Shown here piece by piece: positions 22,920 to 31,593 of a stretch of 64,000 nt of DNA. The translations under genes were made by a program, and so were the position numbers. The notes beneath the pieces were generated by a model, which did not search any database, had not been told where the DNA came from, and saw only the letters and a list, made by a program, of their open reading frames with translations. The stretch's first letter is position 1; the number at the start of each line of letters is the position of its first letter. The DNA is taken from the NCBI GenBank assembly GCA_018399015.1, contig CP073761.1, positions 434,001-498,000 on the forward strand, written 5' to 3'. Source of the stretch: Cyanobium sp. M30B3 (GTDB taxonomy: Bacteria; Cyanobacteriota; Cyanobacteriia; PCC-6307; Cyanobiaceae).

Positions 22920-22949
22920 AAAAAAGCCACCGCAAGGGTGGCTTTTTTT
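22920..22949 (+). terminator. Rho-independent terminator of the rRNA operon
   Basis: The stem GCCACC/GGTGGC is flanked by A6 on the left and T7 on the right and lies 16 bases past 5S. The A and T tracts extend the stem, so it may also work on the opposite strand. Confidence 0.92.
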
Positions 22950-23130
22950 GTGCCTCGCCTCTCCTGAAGGCGCCAGGAGATTGTTGGCTAAGGGCGGCCA
23001 CTCAAGGGTGGCCCCGCAAGGGCAGCTGCATGGGTCTGGGTCTCGATCCGGCAATCAGGCCTCGGCCTGCAGCAGGGCGCCTGCAGCAGGGCATCTACGC
23101 TCAGCGACAAGCACAGCACCCGGGGGAGCG

Positions 23131-24018
23131 ATGGGCTCGTGGAGCCAGAGCTGGATCACACCCTTCTGGCGTGCCTATCGCCTCTGGCTTCGCCATGACT
23201 GTGTGGATCTCAGCGCCGCCTTCGCTTATCACGGCCTGCAGTCAATCTTTCCGCTCTGCTTGATTGCCCTGGCCATTGCTTCGGCGCTGCTGGGCCGTGC
23301 TGAATCGCTGCAGGAGAGGGCGCTGGAGTTGATTGCCGGTGTGGTGCCCGCAGCTGCAGTGCCGGTGGTGGAAGCCGGCATCGAGCGCTTTCTGCAACAG
23401 GGGGTGGGTGCCGGTTTTGCGGGCGTGGTGATCCTTGCGCTCACGGCATCCAACGCCTACCTCACCCTGCAGCGCGGGGCCGATCGGCTCTGGTTTCATC
23501 GCCCCTGGGTCGCGGGCAGCCTGCGATCCAGGCGAGCCCTGGTGTGGCGGTTTCTGAGGCTCCGTGCCAAGGCCCTGGCCTGGGTGCTGCTGGTGGGTCT
23601 GTTCATCACCGCAGATCAGGTGCTGGTGCGCGGTCGTTTTGGTGCTCTCACGCCGCTGACGCAGTGGTTACGGTCTCCCCTGACGCTGTTGCCCGTTTCC
23701 CTCGGCCTGGCGATCGCGGCCTCTTTGGTGCTGCTCAAGAGCCTGCCCTCTCTGCCGATTCCCTGGCGGGCTTTTCTGCCCGGGGCTGTCTGTCTCGGGC
23801 TGAGTATCCACCTCCTCAACCTGGGCCTGGCCACCCTCCTGCCGGCTTTGGGGCTGCGTTTCCAGGCCTATGGCGTGGTGGGCGGGGTGCTTGCCTTCAC
23901 CCTCTGGATCTGGTTGATCGGCGTGTTGATCTACTACGCCCAGTGCCTGTGTCTGGCGTTGTGGAAGCCCGGCCTGCTCAGATCGATCAGGATGGGGCAG
24001 GAGAGCTCGGCTCGCTGA
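23131..24018 (+). CDS. YihY/virulence factor BrkB family membrane protein
   Basis: A 295-residue protein with about six membrane helices, starting at ATG 23131 behind a GGGGGAG ribosome site. Family features are the N-terminal DCVDLSAAFAYHGLQSIFPLCLIALA block and the C-terminal AYGVVGGVLAFTLWIWLIGVLIYYAQ block. YihY proteins were once called ribonuclease BN, wrongly, and their function remains open. The stop overlaps the next start (TGATG), so the two are probably co-translated. Confidence 0.9.
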   Translation: MGSWSQSWITPFWRAYRLWLRHDCVDLSAAFAYHGLQSIFPLCLIALAIASALLGRAESLQERALELIAGVVPAAAVPVVEAGIERFLQQGVGAGFAGVVILALTASNAYLTLQRGADRLWFHRPWVAGSLRSRRALVWRFLRLRAKALAWVLLVGLFITADQVLVRGRFGALTPLTQWLRSPLTLLPVSLGLAIAASLVLLKSLPSLPIPWRAFLPGAVCLGLSIHLLNLGLATLLPALGLRFQAYGVVGGVLAFTLWIWLIGVLIYYAQCLCLALWKPGLLRSIRMGQESSAR

Positions 24019-24356
24019 TGTCCCGTCCCCTGCCCTGGTTCTGGATCGCCCTGGCGGCGCTGCTTCTGCTGGCGCCCAGCCCGGCCGGCCGGCTGCTGCT
24101 GGACCTGATCGGCGGGCTCACCCTCACGCTGTTGCTGCTCCCCCTCCTGTTCGGCGCGGCGGGTTTTGTGGCCTGGCAGGTGCTGCAGCGGCGTGCCCGC
24201 ACCTGTGCGGTGTGTGGGTTCCGTGCGATCGCGCCGGAGCACTGTCCTGCCTGCGGTGCGCCCTATGGGGGGCCACCCGACGCTGGACCTCCTGCCGCTG
24301 ATCTCGATGCCAGCAGGGCGACGATCGATGTCGAGGTGATTGACGAGAGCCGATGA
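24018..24356 (+). CDS. Small membrane protein with C-terminal zinc ribbon
   Basis: A 112-residue protein. Two hydrophobic segments occupy residues ~5-25 and ~30-55. A cytosolic zinc ribbon with CAVC and CPAC (16 residues apart) follows at ~63-82, then an acidic tail. I do not recognise the family. The start overlaps the YihY stop. The domain arrangement (membrane anchor plus zinc ribbon) suggests a protein-interaction or quality-control role, but that is only inference. Confidence 0.7.
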   Translation: MSRPLPWFWIALAALLLLAPSPAGRLLLDLIGGLTLTLLLLPLLFGAAGFVAWQVLQRRARTCAVCGFRAIAPEHCPACGAPYGGPPDAGPPAADLDASRATIDVEVIDESR

Positions 24357-24446
24357 GCCCCAGCTGATCCCGTGGGATCTTCCGTCGGGAACCCGCGGTG
24401 CTCCTCGACCCTGCCCTGACGTGCCTGCCAGACCAGAGGGCACCGC

Positions 24447-24920
24447 TCAGCCGGTCGATTCCATGGAAGCCTTGTCGCCCGCTGCCCCCTGCTCCGGGGC
24501 TTCCCCCTGCGCTTGGGCAGTGGAGGTTCCGGGCCAGGCGGGGTTCTGTTGGGCCAGTTCCGCCAGCCGGCGCTCGCGTAGGTAGAGGAACAGCGGCGCC
24601 CCGCAGGCAAAGGCCAGGGTGACGCAACTGAGCAGCACCCAGCCCAGCCCTCGCATCTCCAGCCGGCGGCTCTCCGTGACCATCCAGATCACCACCGCCG
24701 TGGCGCCGATGGCCAGGTCCCGCGAGAGGGAGCTGGCGGCTGGGTTGTCGTTGGCCAGGCGCACGAACAGCCCCAGGTCCCCGCTGGCTCCGTAGGCCTG
24801 CATGAACTCCAGATTCGCCAGCCAGGGCAGCACGGCTCCGGCGATGGCCAGGAGCAGGTACAGCCACTGCAGGGCAGGCGAGGGCCGCCGCTCGGGCTGG
24901 CCGGAAGGGGTGGCGGTCAT
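24447..24920 (-). CDS. DUF2834 domain-containing membrane protein
   Basis: A 157-residue protein with three or four membrane helices and a Gln/Ala-rich tail. The blocks ALQWLYLLLAIAGAVLPWLANLEF and DLAIGATAVVIWMVTESRRLEMRGLGW match DUF2834, a small membrane family of unknown function. It is the last gene of a minus-strand operon (from ~29941) with 24 bases between it and xseB. It is convergent with the zinc-ribbon gene. The 90-base gap holds a perfect palindrome GATCCCGTGGGATC at 24366-24379 without a T tract. Confidence 0.8.
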   Translation of the reverse strand: MTATPSGQPERRPSPALQWLYLLLAIAGAVLPWLANLEFMQAYGASGDLGLFVRLANDNPAASSLSRDLAIGATAVVIWMVTESRRLEMRGLGWVLLSCVTLAFACGAPLFLYLRERRLAELAQQNPAWPGTSTAQAQGEAPEQGAAGDKASMESTG

Positions 24921-24944
24921 CGTCGGCGGTGCAGCCCGCTGGGC

Positions 24945-25241
24945 TCAGAGAGGATCGGAATCCGGGTCATAACGCACTGCTGACCCCTCCGGGTTGGCCA
25001 GGTCGTCCCAGATCAGCACCTCCTGCTCCACTTCAGCGAGGATGGCCTCACAGCGCTGGGCATAGTGGCGCCCGCGCTGATAGAGGCCGGCCATCGCTTC
25101 CACGTCCAGGTCGCTGGCCTGCAGTTCCGCCAGCACCAGTTCAAGGGCGGCCCGGGCTTCGTTGAAGTTCAGGTCGGCCGCGCCCTCCCCATCGCCGCCG
25201 GCAGGGCTGGGGGTCGAGTCCTGACGTCGGCTACGGGCCAT
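24945..25241 (-). CDS. xseB: Exodeoxyribonuclease VII small subunit
   Basis: A 98-residue helical subunit. The conserved core is FNEARAALELVLAELQ and LDVEAMAGLYQRGRHYAQRCEAIL, typical of XseB. It binds the long coiled coil of XseA to form the exonuclease VII holoenzyme, which degrades single-stranded DNA. Its position 27 bases after xseA supports the call. The N-terminal 30 residues are low-complexity and poorly conserved. Confidence 0.93.
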   Translation of the reverse strand: MARSRRQDSTPSPAGGDGEGAADLNFNEARAALELVLAELQASDLDVEAMAGLYQRGRHYAQRCEAILAEVEQEVLIWDDLANPEGSAVRYDPDSDPL

Positions 25242-25268
25242 CGGCGGCCGGATCGGCGGGGTTGGGGT

Positions 25269-26504
25269 TCACTCTGGCTGATCAGCGGCGGTGGGGCGCA
25301 GCTCCTGCACCACCGCACGCGCCTCGCCGTTGGCCAGGGCGATGGCGATCACCTCGCCGTTGCCCAGATCCTCCAGGCGGCGCACCAGGGAGCCATCGGC
25401 CCGATGCACCAGGGCGAAGCCCCGCTCCAGCACATGCTGGGGTGAGAGGGCCTGCAGCAGCCGGCGGGCCTGCTCCAGATCCCTGCGGCGCAGGCGCAGT
25501 TGATCGCTGGGGTGAAGCCGCTGCAGGCGCTCCGCCAGCTGGGCCAGCCGCTGGCGGGCGCCCTGCAGGCGCAGCACCACCACCTGGGCCAGGTGCTGCC
25601 TCAGCTGCTGGGCTACCAGTCCCAGCTGCCGGCGGTCGGGGAGCAGGGCCACCACGGCTGCGGTGGGGGTGGAGGCGCGGTGATCGGCCACCAGGTCGGC
25701 GATTGTGGTGTCGTCCTCGTGGCCGATGCCGCACACCACCGGCACGGGAGCTGCGGCGATGCAGCGGGCCAGGGTCTCGCCGTCGAACACGCTGAGATCC
25801 TCACGGCTGCCTCCCCCGCGGGCCAGCACGATCGCCTCCACACCCAGGGCGGGGGCGGCGGAGCCCACCCGCTCCAGCGCCGTGCAGATCTGCGTTTCCA
25901 CGGCGCCCTGCACCGGAATCGGCACGAGCAGGATGCCGGTGGCGGGCCAGCGTTCCCGGGCCGTGCGCAGCATGTCGGCCAGGGCGGAGCTGGGCACGCC
26001 GGTGAGCAGGGCGATGCGGGCGGGTTCCGCCGGCAGGGGGCGCTTGCGCTCCGGGGCCAGCAGGCCCTCCGGTTCAAGCAGCTGCCGCACCCGTTCAAAG
26101 CGCCGCAGCACGCTGCTGAGGCTCGGGCGCAGATCGAGCACCTGCACGTTCAGGCTGGCCCGGGCCGCCCAGAAATTCAGTTTGCCCACCACCAGCACGC
26201 CGTCGCCGTCACTGGGAAGGAAGCTGAGCCGGGGCACCTGGGAGGCCCACACCACGGCCGACACCGAGGACGCGTCATCCACCAGGTTCATCCAGAGATG
26301 CCCCTTCTTCAGCTGGGGCCTGCTCACGGTGGCCTCCAGCAGAAAGCGTGGCGCGAAGCCCCGCTCCAGCAGGCTGGCCACCGCGGCGTTGAGGGCGCTG
26401 ACGCTGTAGCGGGGGAGCTGCAGAGAGCTGGGCTCGGCCGAATTCAAGGGTTCGCAGCTGAGCGGTGAGGGAGGGATGGCCCGTGCCAGCCCGGCGACCA
26501 GCAT
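25269..26504 (-). CDS. xseA: Exodeoxyribonuclease VII large subunit
   Basis: A 411-residue catalytic subunit starting at ATG 26504, 17 bases after the hrpB stop. An OB-fold domain at residues ~25-130 is followed by the catalytic domain with ILLVPIPVQG, LARGGGSREDLSVFD and GIGHEDDTTIADLVADHRASTPT. A coiled-coil region of ~100 residues (repeated Arg/Gln/Leu) binds XseB. The frame is open further upstream inside hrpB, but the ATG in the gap is the natural start. Confidence 0.95.
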   Translation of the reverse strand: MLVAGLARAIPPSPLSCEPLNSAEPSSLQLPRYSVSALNAAVASLLERGFAPRFLLEATVSRPQLKKGHLWMNLVDDASSVSAVVWASQVPRLSFLPSDGDGVLVVGKLNFWAARASLNVQVLDLRPSLSSVLRRFERVRQLLEPEGLLAPERKRPLPAEPARIALLTGVPSSALADMLRTARERWPATGILLVPIPVQGAVETQICTALERVGSAAPALGVEAIVLARGGGSREDLSVFDGETLARCIAAAPVPVVCGIGHEDDTTIADLVADHRASTPTAAVVALLPDRRQLGLVAQQLRQHLAQVVVLRLQGARQRLAQLAERLQRLHPSDQLRLRRRDLEQARRLLQALSPQHVLERGFALVHRADGSLVRRLEDLGNGEVIAIALANGEARAVVQELRPTAADQPE

Positions 26505-26521
26505 CGCCCAGCGCTGGGGCC

Positions 26522-29050
26522 TCAGTCGCTCTGGCGCTGCAGCCGAGCCTTGGTGAAGGCCGTGGCTGGGGCCGTGGCCCCGTCCTCCGGCCAGGGGTGC
26601 TTGGGGTAACGGCCCCGCAGTTCGCGGCGCACCTCCCGGTAGGTGCCGCTCCAGAAGCCCGCCAGGTCCTGGGTGATCGCCGCTGCTCTGCCCGCCGGCG
26701 TCAGCAGGTGCAGCGTCACCGGCAGCCTGCCGTCGAGGAGCCGGGGGGTGTCCCGGCAACTGAACATCTCCTGCAGCTTCACGGCGAGAACGGGATCGCC
26801 GCGGCTGTAGTCAAGTGGGATGCTCCGGCCGGAGGGCACGGGCAGGCGCTGGGGCAGCAGCTGTTCGAGCTCCTGCCGCCGCGGCCAGTCGAGATCGCCC
26901 CAGAGGGCGGCCTCCAGATCCAGCGTGCGCAGGTCGGCGAGGCTGCGGGCATCCCCGAGCCAGGGGGCCAGCCATGGCTCCAGCTCCTCCAGCAGGGCCC
27001 GATCGCTGCGGTCCGGCCAGGGGGCTCCCAGGTGCCGGTGGGCGAGGCACAGGCGGTGTTGCAGCTGGCGGCTGGCCGGCTGCCAGGGCAGGGCCGCCAG
27101 GCCCTGCTGGTGCAGTCCCTCCAGCAGGGCCGCCCGCACCTGCTCGGGGCTGGCCCCGGTCCAGGGGCGGCGCTCCAGCACCAGCGCTCCCAGCCGCAGG
27201 CTGCGTTCACAGCACACCCGGCCGGCCTGGGCGTCCCAGCGGGCGGCCAGTTCATCGCTGCCCTCCAGGCTGGCCCACTGGTGCAGGGTCTGCAGGGACA
27301 GGGGCACCGCCAGCTGGATGCGGGCGTCCTGGCCGGCGCCATCGAGGCTGGCCACGGCCAGGGCCGGTTCCCGGCCCAGGGGATCCTGGGGGTGGAGGAC
27401 CGCGCCGGTGCCGCTGCGCAGCAGGTAGCGGTGGCTCTGCCCGGGGCGTCCCAGGGCCAGGCGCTCGGGAAAGGCGGCGGCCACCAACAGGGCCATCGCC
27501 TCCTGGTCGGAGCCGACCGGCGTGGCTGCTGGGGCCGGTATCCCCTCGGGCATGGCGCCGCAGGCCAGGCCCTCCAGCTGGCGCAGCCATTGCAGCTTCT
27601 GCCGCTGCAGCGGGTGGCGGGATGGTTGCCGGCGCAGCCAGTCCAGCCGCAGGCCCAGATCGGCCCCGGCCTCCTGCTGGCCGAGGGGATCGCGCTCGCT
27701 CAGCAGCACGGCCAGTTCACAGGCCAGCGCGGCCTGCCCGCAGCTGCGGCCGCTGAGCAGCATCCGCGCCAGGCGCGGATGGAGTCCCAACCGGGCCATC
27801 GCCTGGCCGGCCTGGGTGAGGATCCCTGGCCCGTCGGGGGGCAGGGCCCCCAGCTGAACCAGCCCGGCGCGGGCTTCCTGCAGGCCGGCCGCCGGCGGCG
27901 CATCCAGCCAGAGCAGCTCCCGGCCCAGGGGATCGCCCCACTCGGCCAGCTGCAGGGCCAGGGGCAGGGGGTCACACTCCAGCAGTTCCGGGCAATCGTG
28001 GAGCGGGCGCCGCTGCTGTTCCGCGGGCGACCAGAGCCGCAGGCAGCGGCCGGGTCCCAGCCGTCCGGCCCGTCCGGCCCGCTGCTCCCCGCTGGCCTGG
28101 CTGGCGGGCACGGTGACCAGTCCATTGAGGCCCCGGGCCGGATCAAAGCGGCTGCAGCGGCGCAGGCCGCTGTCCACCACCAGGGTGACCCCGGCGATCG
28201 TGAGGGAGCTCTCCGCCAGGCTGGTGGCCAGCACCACCCGGGGCCGCCCGCCCCCGGCTGGACCCACGGCCCGGGCCTGCTGCTCCAGGGGCTGATTGCC
28301 GTGCAGCTCCACCAGCTCCAGCTCCTCACTCCAGCTGCACCCCTGGATCGAGCGGGCACAGGCCTGGATCTCCCGCAGGCCCGGCAGAAACACGAGGGCC
28401 GTGTCCCCCGGCCGGCAGCCATCCAGCCAGTGCTGCTCCAGGGCGCGGATCAGCTGCTGCGGCAGACGCTCGTCGCTGCGCGGCGCCTGGTGGCTGATGC
28501 TCACCGGGAAGCTGCGGCCCTCGCTGCGCAGCAGCCTGGCCTCGGGCATCTGCTCGGCCAGGGGGGCCAGGTTGAGGGTGGCCGACATCACGATCAGCCG
28601 CAGCTCCGGGTGCAGCAGTGCCCGCGCCTGGCGCAGCAGGGCCAGGGCCAGATCCGCCTCGGCCTGCCGTTCGTGGAACTCGTCGAAGATCACGCAGTCC
28701 ACCCCCTCCAGGGAGGGATCGGCCTGCAGGCGCCGCAGAAACACCCCATGGGTGAGCACCTCGATGCGGGTGGCGGCGCTGCTGCGGCTCTCCAGCCGCA
28801 CACTGTAGCCCACCAGGCCGCCCACGGGCTCGCCGGCTTCAGCGGCGATCCGCTGGGCGGCGCTGCGGGCCGCGATCCGCCGCGGCTCCAGCATCCACAC
28901 CCGCCCCGCCAGCCGGGGCAGCACGGCCCTCGGCACCCGGGTGGTCTTGCCGGCCCCGGGGGGGGCCTGGAGCAGCACCGTGGCCCCCCCTGCTGCGACC
29001 GCGGCAGCCAGCTGGGGCAGCAGGGCGTCGATCGGCAGGGGTTCCGCCAT
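26522..29050 (-). CDS. hrpB: ATP-dependent helicase HrpB
   Basis: An 842-residue DEAH-type helicase. Motif I is QAPPGAGKTTRVP, motif Ia LEPRRIAARS, motif II DEFHER, motif III MSATLN, and motif VI QRAGRAGRLGPG. The C-terminal third carries the HrpB-specific region. HrpB is widespread, but its physiological RNA substrate is unclear. It is tightly spaced with xseA downstream and with the conserved gene at 29074 upstream (23 bases), so it probably shares a transcript with exonuclease VII. Confidence 0.95.
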   Translation of the reverse strand: MAEPLPIDALLPQLAAAVAAGGATVLLQAPPGAGKTTRVPRAVLPRLAGRVWMLEPRRIAARSAAQRIAAEAGEPVGGLVGYSVRLESRSSAATRIEVLTHGVFLRRLQADPSLEGVDCVIFDEFHERQAEADLALALLRQARALLHPELRLIVMSATLNLAPLAEQMPEARLLRSEGRSFPVSISHQAPRSDERLPQQLIRALEQHWLDGCRPGDTALVFLPGLREIQACARSIQGCSWSEELELVELHGNQPLEQQARAVGPAGGGRPRVVLATSLAESSLTIAGVTLVVDSGLRRCSRFDPARGLNGLVTVPASQASGEQRAGRAGRLGPGRCLRLWSPAEQQRRPLHDCPELLECDPLPLALQLAEWGDPLGRELLWLDAPPAAGLQEARAGLVQLGALPPDGPGILTQAGQAMARLGLHPRLARMLLSGRSCGQAALACELAVLLSERDPLGQQEAGADLGLRLDWLRRQPSRHPLQRQKLQWLRQLEGLACGAMPEGIPAPAATPVGSDQEAMALLVAAAFPERLALGRPGQSHRYLLRSGTGAVLHPQDPLGREPALAVASLDGAGQDARIQLAVPLSLQTLHQWASLEGSDELAARWDAQAGRVCCERSLRLGALVLERRPWTGASPEQVRAALLEGLHQQGLAALPWQPASRQLQHRLCLAHRHLGAPWPDRSDRALLEELEPWLAPWLGDARSLADLRTLDLEAALWGDLDWPRRQELEQLLPQRLPVPSGRSIPLDYSRGDPVLAVKLQEMFSCRDTPRLLDGRLPVTLHLLTPAGRAAAITQDLAGFWSGTYREVRRELRGRYPKHPWPEDGATAPATAFTKARLQRQSD

Positions 29051-29073
29051 CCGTGCGCCGTGTTGTCGGGCGC

Positions 29074-29481
29074 TCAGCGCACGTGGCGCACCCCATCCAC
29101 CGGGTGATAGTCCTCACCGGTGAGTTCCTCGTAGACGATGGCCGGCAGTCCGGTCTCGAACATCGTCTGCAGGGCTTCCTTGAGGTAAGGGTTCCAGCCG
29201 CCGGTGCTCACCTTGCCGTGGCGAACGGTCCAGTCCCAGGTGCCCTGCAGGTCGCGGGGGATCCGCCCCTCCCGATCGCGGCGGGTCACCAGGTCCTGGG
29301 ATTCCAGCAGGCCCACGAGCACCGCATCCTTGCCGTAGGCGGGGGTGAGGCTGAGCTCCAGACGCACCGGATCTTCCTTGACCAGGCGCAGGCGGAAGCG
29401 GGGCGGCAGTTTGAGGTTGCGCAGGACTGCGGCCACGATGCGCGTGCGTTGATCCAATGCCGGCGATCTCCCTGAAGTCAC
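29074..29481 (-). CDS. Conserved hypothetical protein
   Basis: About 135 residues from GTG 29481; TTG 29457 (giving DQRTRIVAAVLRNLKLPPRF) is an equally good start. The protein is soluble, with an N-terminal helix and a conserved-looking tail containing GGWNPYLKEALQTMFETGLP, VYEELTGEDYHPV and GVRHVR. I do not recognise a named domain. It lies between DUF2973 and hrpB in a same-strand operon. No function is assigned. Confidence 0.7.
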   Translation of the reverse strand: MTSGRSPALDQRTRIVAAVLRNLKLPPRFRLRLVKEDPVRLELSLTPAYGKDAVLVGLLESQDLVTRRDREGRIPRDLQGTWDWTVRHGKVSTGGWNPYLKEALQTMFETGLPAIVYEELTGEDYHPVDGVRHVR

Positions 29482-29497
29482 GGACTCGCCTCCGAGC

Positions 29498-29776
29498 CTA
29501 TTCAGCGGGGGGGACCCGGGGTGCGGAACTCTCGCCATTGCTGCCGAAGCGCACGGTGAGCAGGTCTTCCTGGGTGAGCTGCCCATCGGCGTCGAGCAGC
29601 TCCGGGTGGATGGTCACCTGGCCGGTGCGGTCCCCCATGGAGCGGCCGGCGGGCTGTTCAGCCGGACCCTGCATGGCCTTGAAGCCCCGACCCATCACCC
29701 GGAAGGCCTGCCACAACAGGGCGAGGAAGCAGGCGCCGTAAAGGATCGGAAAGATCTGGGAGAGCAGAGCGTTCAT
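29498..29776 (-). CDS. DUF2973 domain-containing protein
   Basis: A 92-residue protein with one N-terminal membrane helix (ILYGACFLALLWQAF) and a cytosolic tail containing IHPELLDADGQLTQEDLLTVRF, the DUF2973 hallmark in cyanobacteria. Function is unknown. Sixteen bases separate it from the downstream gene, suggesting one transcript. Confidence 0.8.
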   Translation of the reverse strand: MNALLSQIFPILYGACFLALLWQAFRVMGRGFKAMQGPAEQPAGRSMGDRTGQVTIHPELLDADGQLTQEDLLTVRFGSNGESSAPRVPPAE

Positions 29777-29824
29777 GGCCTCAGTCCCTCAGGGGTGGGT
29801 GGGATGGCGGTGCCGATGCACCCA

Positions 29825-29941
29825 TCATTGCCTGGACGCGCCGGAATCGGTGCGACCCGTTGTGGCCAGCATCCAGGCCCAGAGGGTCGTGCAGGCAGCT
29901 CCAAATGCCAGAAAGGCCAGCAAGAGGCGGGAAGTGTCCAT
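29825..29941 (-). CDS. Candidate small membrane protein, 38 residues
   Basis: A short open frame beginning MDTSRLLLAFLAFGAACTT with one clean hydrophobic helix and a polar tail ending SGASRQ. It lies 48 bases upstream of DUF2973 on the same strand. No clear ribosome site is visible. It may be a genuine small protein at the head of the hrpB/xse operon. Support is composition and position only. Confidence 0.4.
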   Translation of the reverse strand: MDTSRLLLAFLAFGAACTTLWAWMLATTGRTDSGASRQ

Positions 29942-30081
29942 GGGTTTAAACAAATCTTTTCAATAGCCTAGGTGGTCTGTCCGGCGGGCGCTGGTCCCCG
30001 GGACGGTGACGGGGGCGGTCAACCGGCCTGTCGCGGCATGGCACGAGGTGCTTACGGTCGTGGAGCCCTGCGGCCCGCTGT

Positions 30082-31236
30082 ATGCAAGTCCGTCGTGATT
30101 CCGGTCGGTGTGGCCTCCGGCTGGGGGCCCTCTCCTCCCTGGCCTTGCTGCCGTTGACGGTGGCGGGGGTGGGCGGGTTTCAGCCGCCGGCGCTGGCCTC
30201 CTCCCGGGCCGCCGCCAGCCTGGGGCGCCAGTCGTTCGTGGCGGCGGCCGTGCGCCGGGCCGGGCCTGCCGTGGTGACCATCGACACCGAGCGCACGGTG
30301 GCCGTTGCAGGCGCCCCGGGCGGCCTGCCCAGTTCGATGCTCAACGACCCGCTGTTCCGCCAGTTCTTCGGCCTGCCATCCCAGGGCGCCCAGCCCCGGC
30401 CGGTTCCCCGCACCGAGCGGGGGCAGGGCAGCGGTTTTGTGTATCAGGCTGACGGCCTGGTGCTCACCAATGCCCATGTGGTGGAACGCACCAGCAAGGT
30501 CACGGTGGGGATGCAGGACGGCCGCCGCATTCCCGGCACCGTGGTGGGCATGGACAGGCTGACCGACCTGGCGGTGGTGCGCCTGGAGGGGAAGGGGCCC
30601 TGGCCCACGGTGGCCCTGGGCAACTCCGACCAGCTGGAGGTGGGGGAGTGGGCGATTGCGGTGGGCAATCCCTTCGGTCTCGACAACACGGTGACCATGG
30701 GGATCATCAGCAATCTCAACCGCAACGCGGCCAAGCTGGGCATCACCGACAAGCGCCTGGATCTGATCCAGACCGACGCCGCCATCAATCCAGGTAATTC
30801 CGGCGGTCCTCTCCTGAACGCCGACGGGGAGGTGATCGGCATCAACACCCTGGTGCGCACGGGTCCGGGCGCCGGCCTGGGCTTTGCCATCCCGATCAAC
30901 CGGGCCCGGGACATCGCCCGTGAGCTGGTGGCCACCGGCCGGGTGCGGCATCCGATGATCGGCATCGGCATGGACATCGTGCGTCCCGGCGATGGAACTG
31001 GCATGCGCCAGGGGGTGCGGGTGGCCTCCGTGGTGGCCGGTGGTCCAGCCCAGCGCGCTGGCCTGCGGCAGGGGGATGTGCTGGTGGCAGCCAATGGGGA
31101 GCAGCTGCTCCAGCCATCCCAGCTGATTGCCGCCGTGGAGAAGGCTGGAGTGGGTGGCACCCTCACCGTGAGCGTGAGCCGGGGCGGGCAGATGGTTCAG
31201 CTCACCCTGGTGCCGGTCGCCATCGGCGGTGGTTGA
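30082..31236 (+). CDS. HtrA/Deg-family trypsin-like serine protease with PDZ domain
   Basis: A 384-residue exported protease. Residues 1-40 are a signal peptide ([16 protein letters not shown], ending ALA). The protease domain has the full triad: His in LTNAHVV, Asp in LTDLAVV and Ser in [11 protein letters not shown] single PDZ domain (~290-380) contains [19 protein letters not shown]. HhoA, HhoB and HtrA of cyanobacteria share this layout and act in periplasmic or lumenal protein quality control and high-light stress. Which paralogue this is cannot be decided here. It is convergent with the next gene, four bases apart. Confidence 0.93.
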   Translation: MQVRRDSGRCGLRLGALSSLALLPLTVAGVGGFQPPALASSRAAASLGRQSFVAAAVRRAGPAVVTIDTERTVAVAGAPGGLPSSMLNDPLFRQFFGLPSQGAQPRPVPRTERGQGSGFVYQADGLVLTNAHVVERTSKVTVGMQDGRRIPGTVVGMDRLTDLAVVRLEGKGPWPTVALGNSDQLEVGEWAIAVGNPFGLDNTVTMGIISNLNRNAAKLGITDKRLDLIQTDAAINPGNSGGPLLNADGEVIGINTLVRTGPGAGLGFAIPINRARDIARELVATGRVRHPMIGIGMDIVRPGDGTGMRQGVRVASVVAGGPAQRAGLRQGDVLVAANGEQLLQPSQLIAAVEKAGVGGTLTVSVSRGGQMVQLTLVPVAIGGG

Positions 31237-31240
31237 GTGT

Positions 31241-31468
31241 TCAGGACTCCTCACCCCACTGGCCGGCCAGGCTGGGGGCCAGGGGGGTGGGTGCTCCCAG
31301 CTGCTGGCGCATCACCCACTGGGTGGCGGCTTTCTGGCTCTGCCAGGCCTGCAGCAATTGCTTGGCGATGCCGCGCAGAGCGGCGAGATCACCGGTTTCA
31401 TCGATGGCCCGGCTCATCCGCTCCAGCTCGAACTGCTGACCGAGGCTGAGGGCAAGGGGTTCCGTCAT
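31241..31468 (-). CDS. Small conserved hypothetical protein (weakly NblA-like N-terminus)
   Basis: A 75-residue soluble protein from ATG 31468; an earlier ATG at 31498 is possible. The first half begins with PLALSLGQQFELERMSRAID, and helical text continues through QLLQAWQSQKAATQWVMRQQL. The LSLxQQFxL pattern recalls NblA, the phycobilisome degradation adaptor, but length and the rest of the sequence do not settle it. It is probably a two-helix protein. No function is claimed. Confidence 0.65.
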   Translation of the reverse strand: MTEPLALSLGQQFELERMSRAIDETGDLAALRGIAKQLLQAWQSQKAATQWVMRQQLGAPTPLAPSLAGQWGEES

Positions 31469-31593
31469 GGGCAGCACCCAACACATCAGGGATGGCACAA
31501 CGCTACAAACTGTTTCGAAGGGTTGCGTAGCGGCTGCGACAGTCTCTCGGTCTTGTGTTCGATCCCGGTCGCTTGGCTGGCGGGTCGGGCTGA

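Noticed and set aside
24366-24379. Palindrome GATCCCGTGGGATC as a terminator between convergent genes
   Set aside because: Perfect inverted repeat, but with no T tract and only a two-base loop. Not enough for a terminator call.
26465-29107. 880-codon plus-strand frame opposite hrpB
   Set aside because: Shadow of hrpB. The translation is repetitive Gly/Gln/Ala/His, and the helicase motifs are on the other strand.
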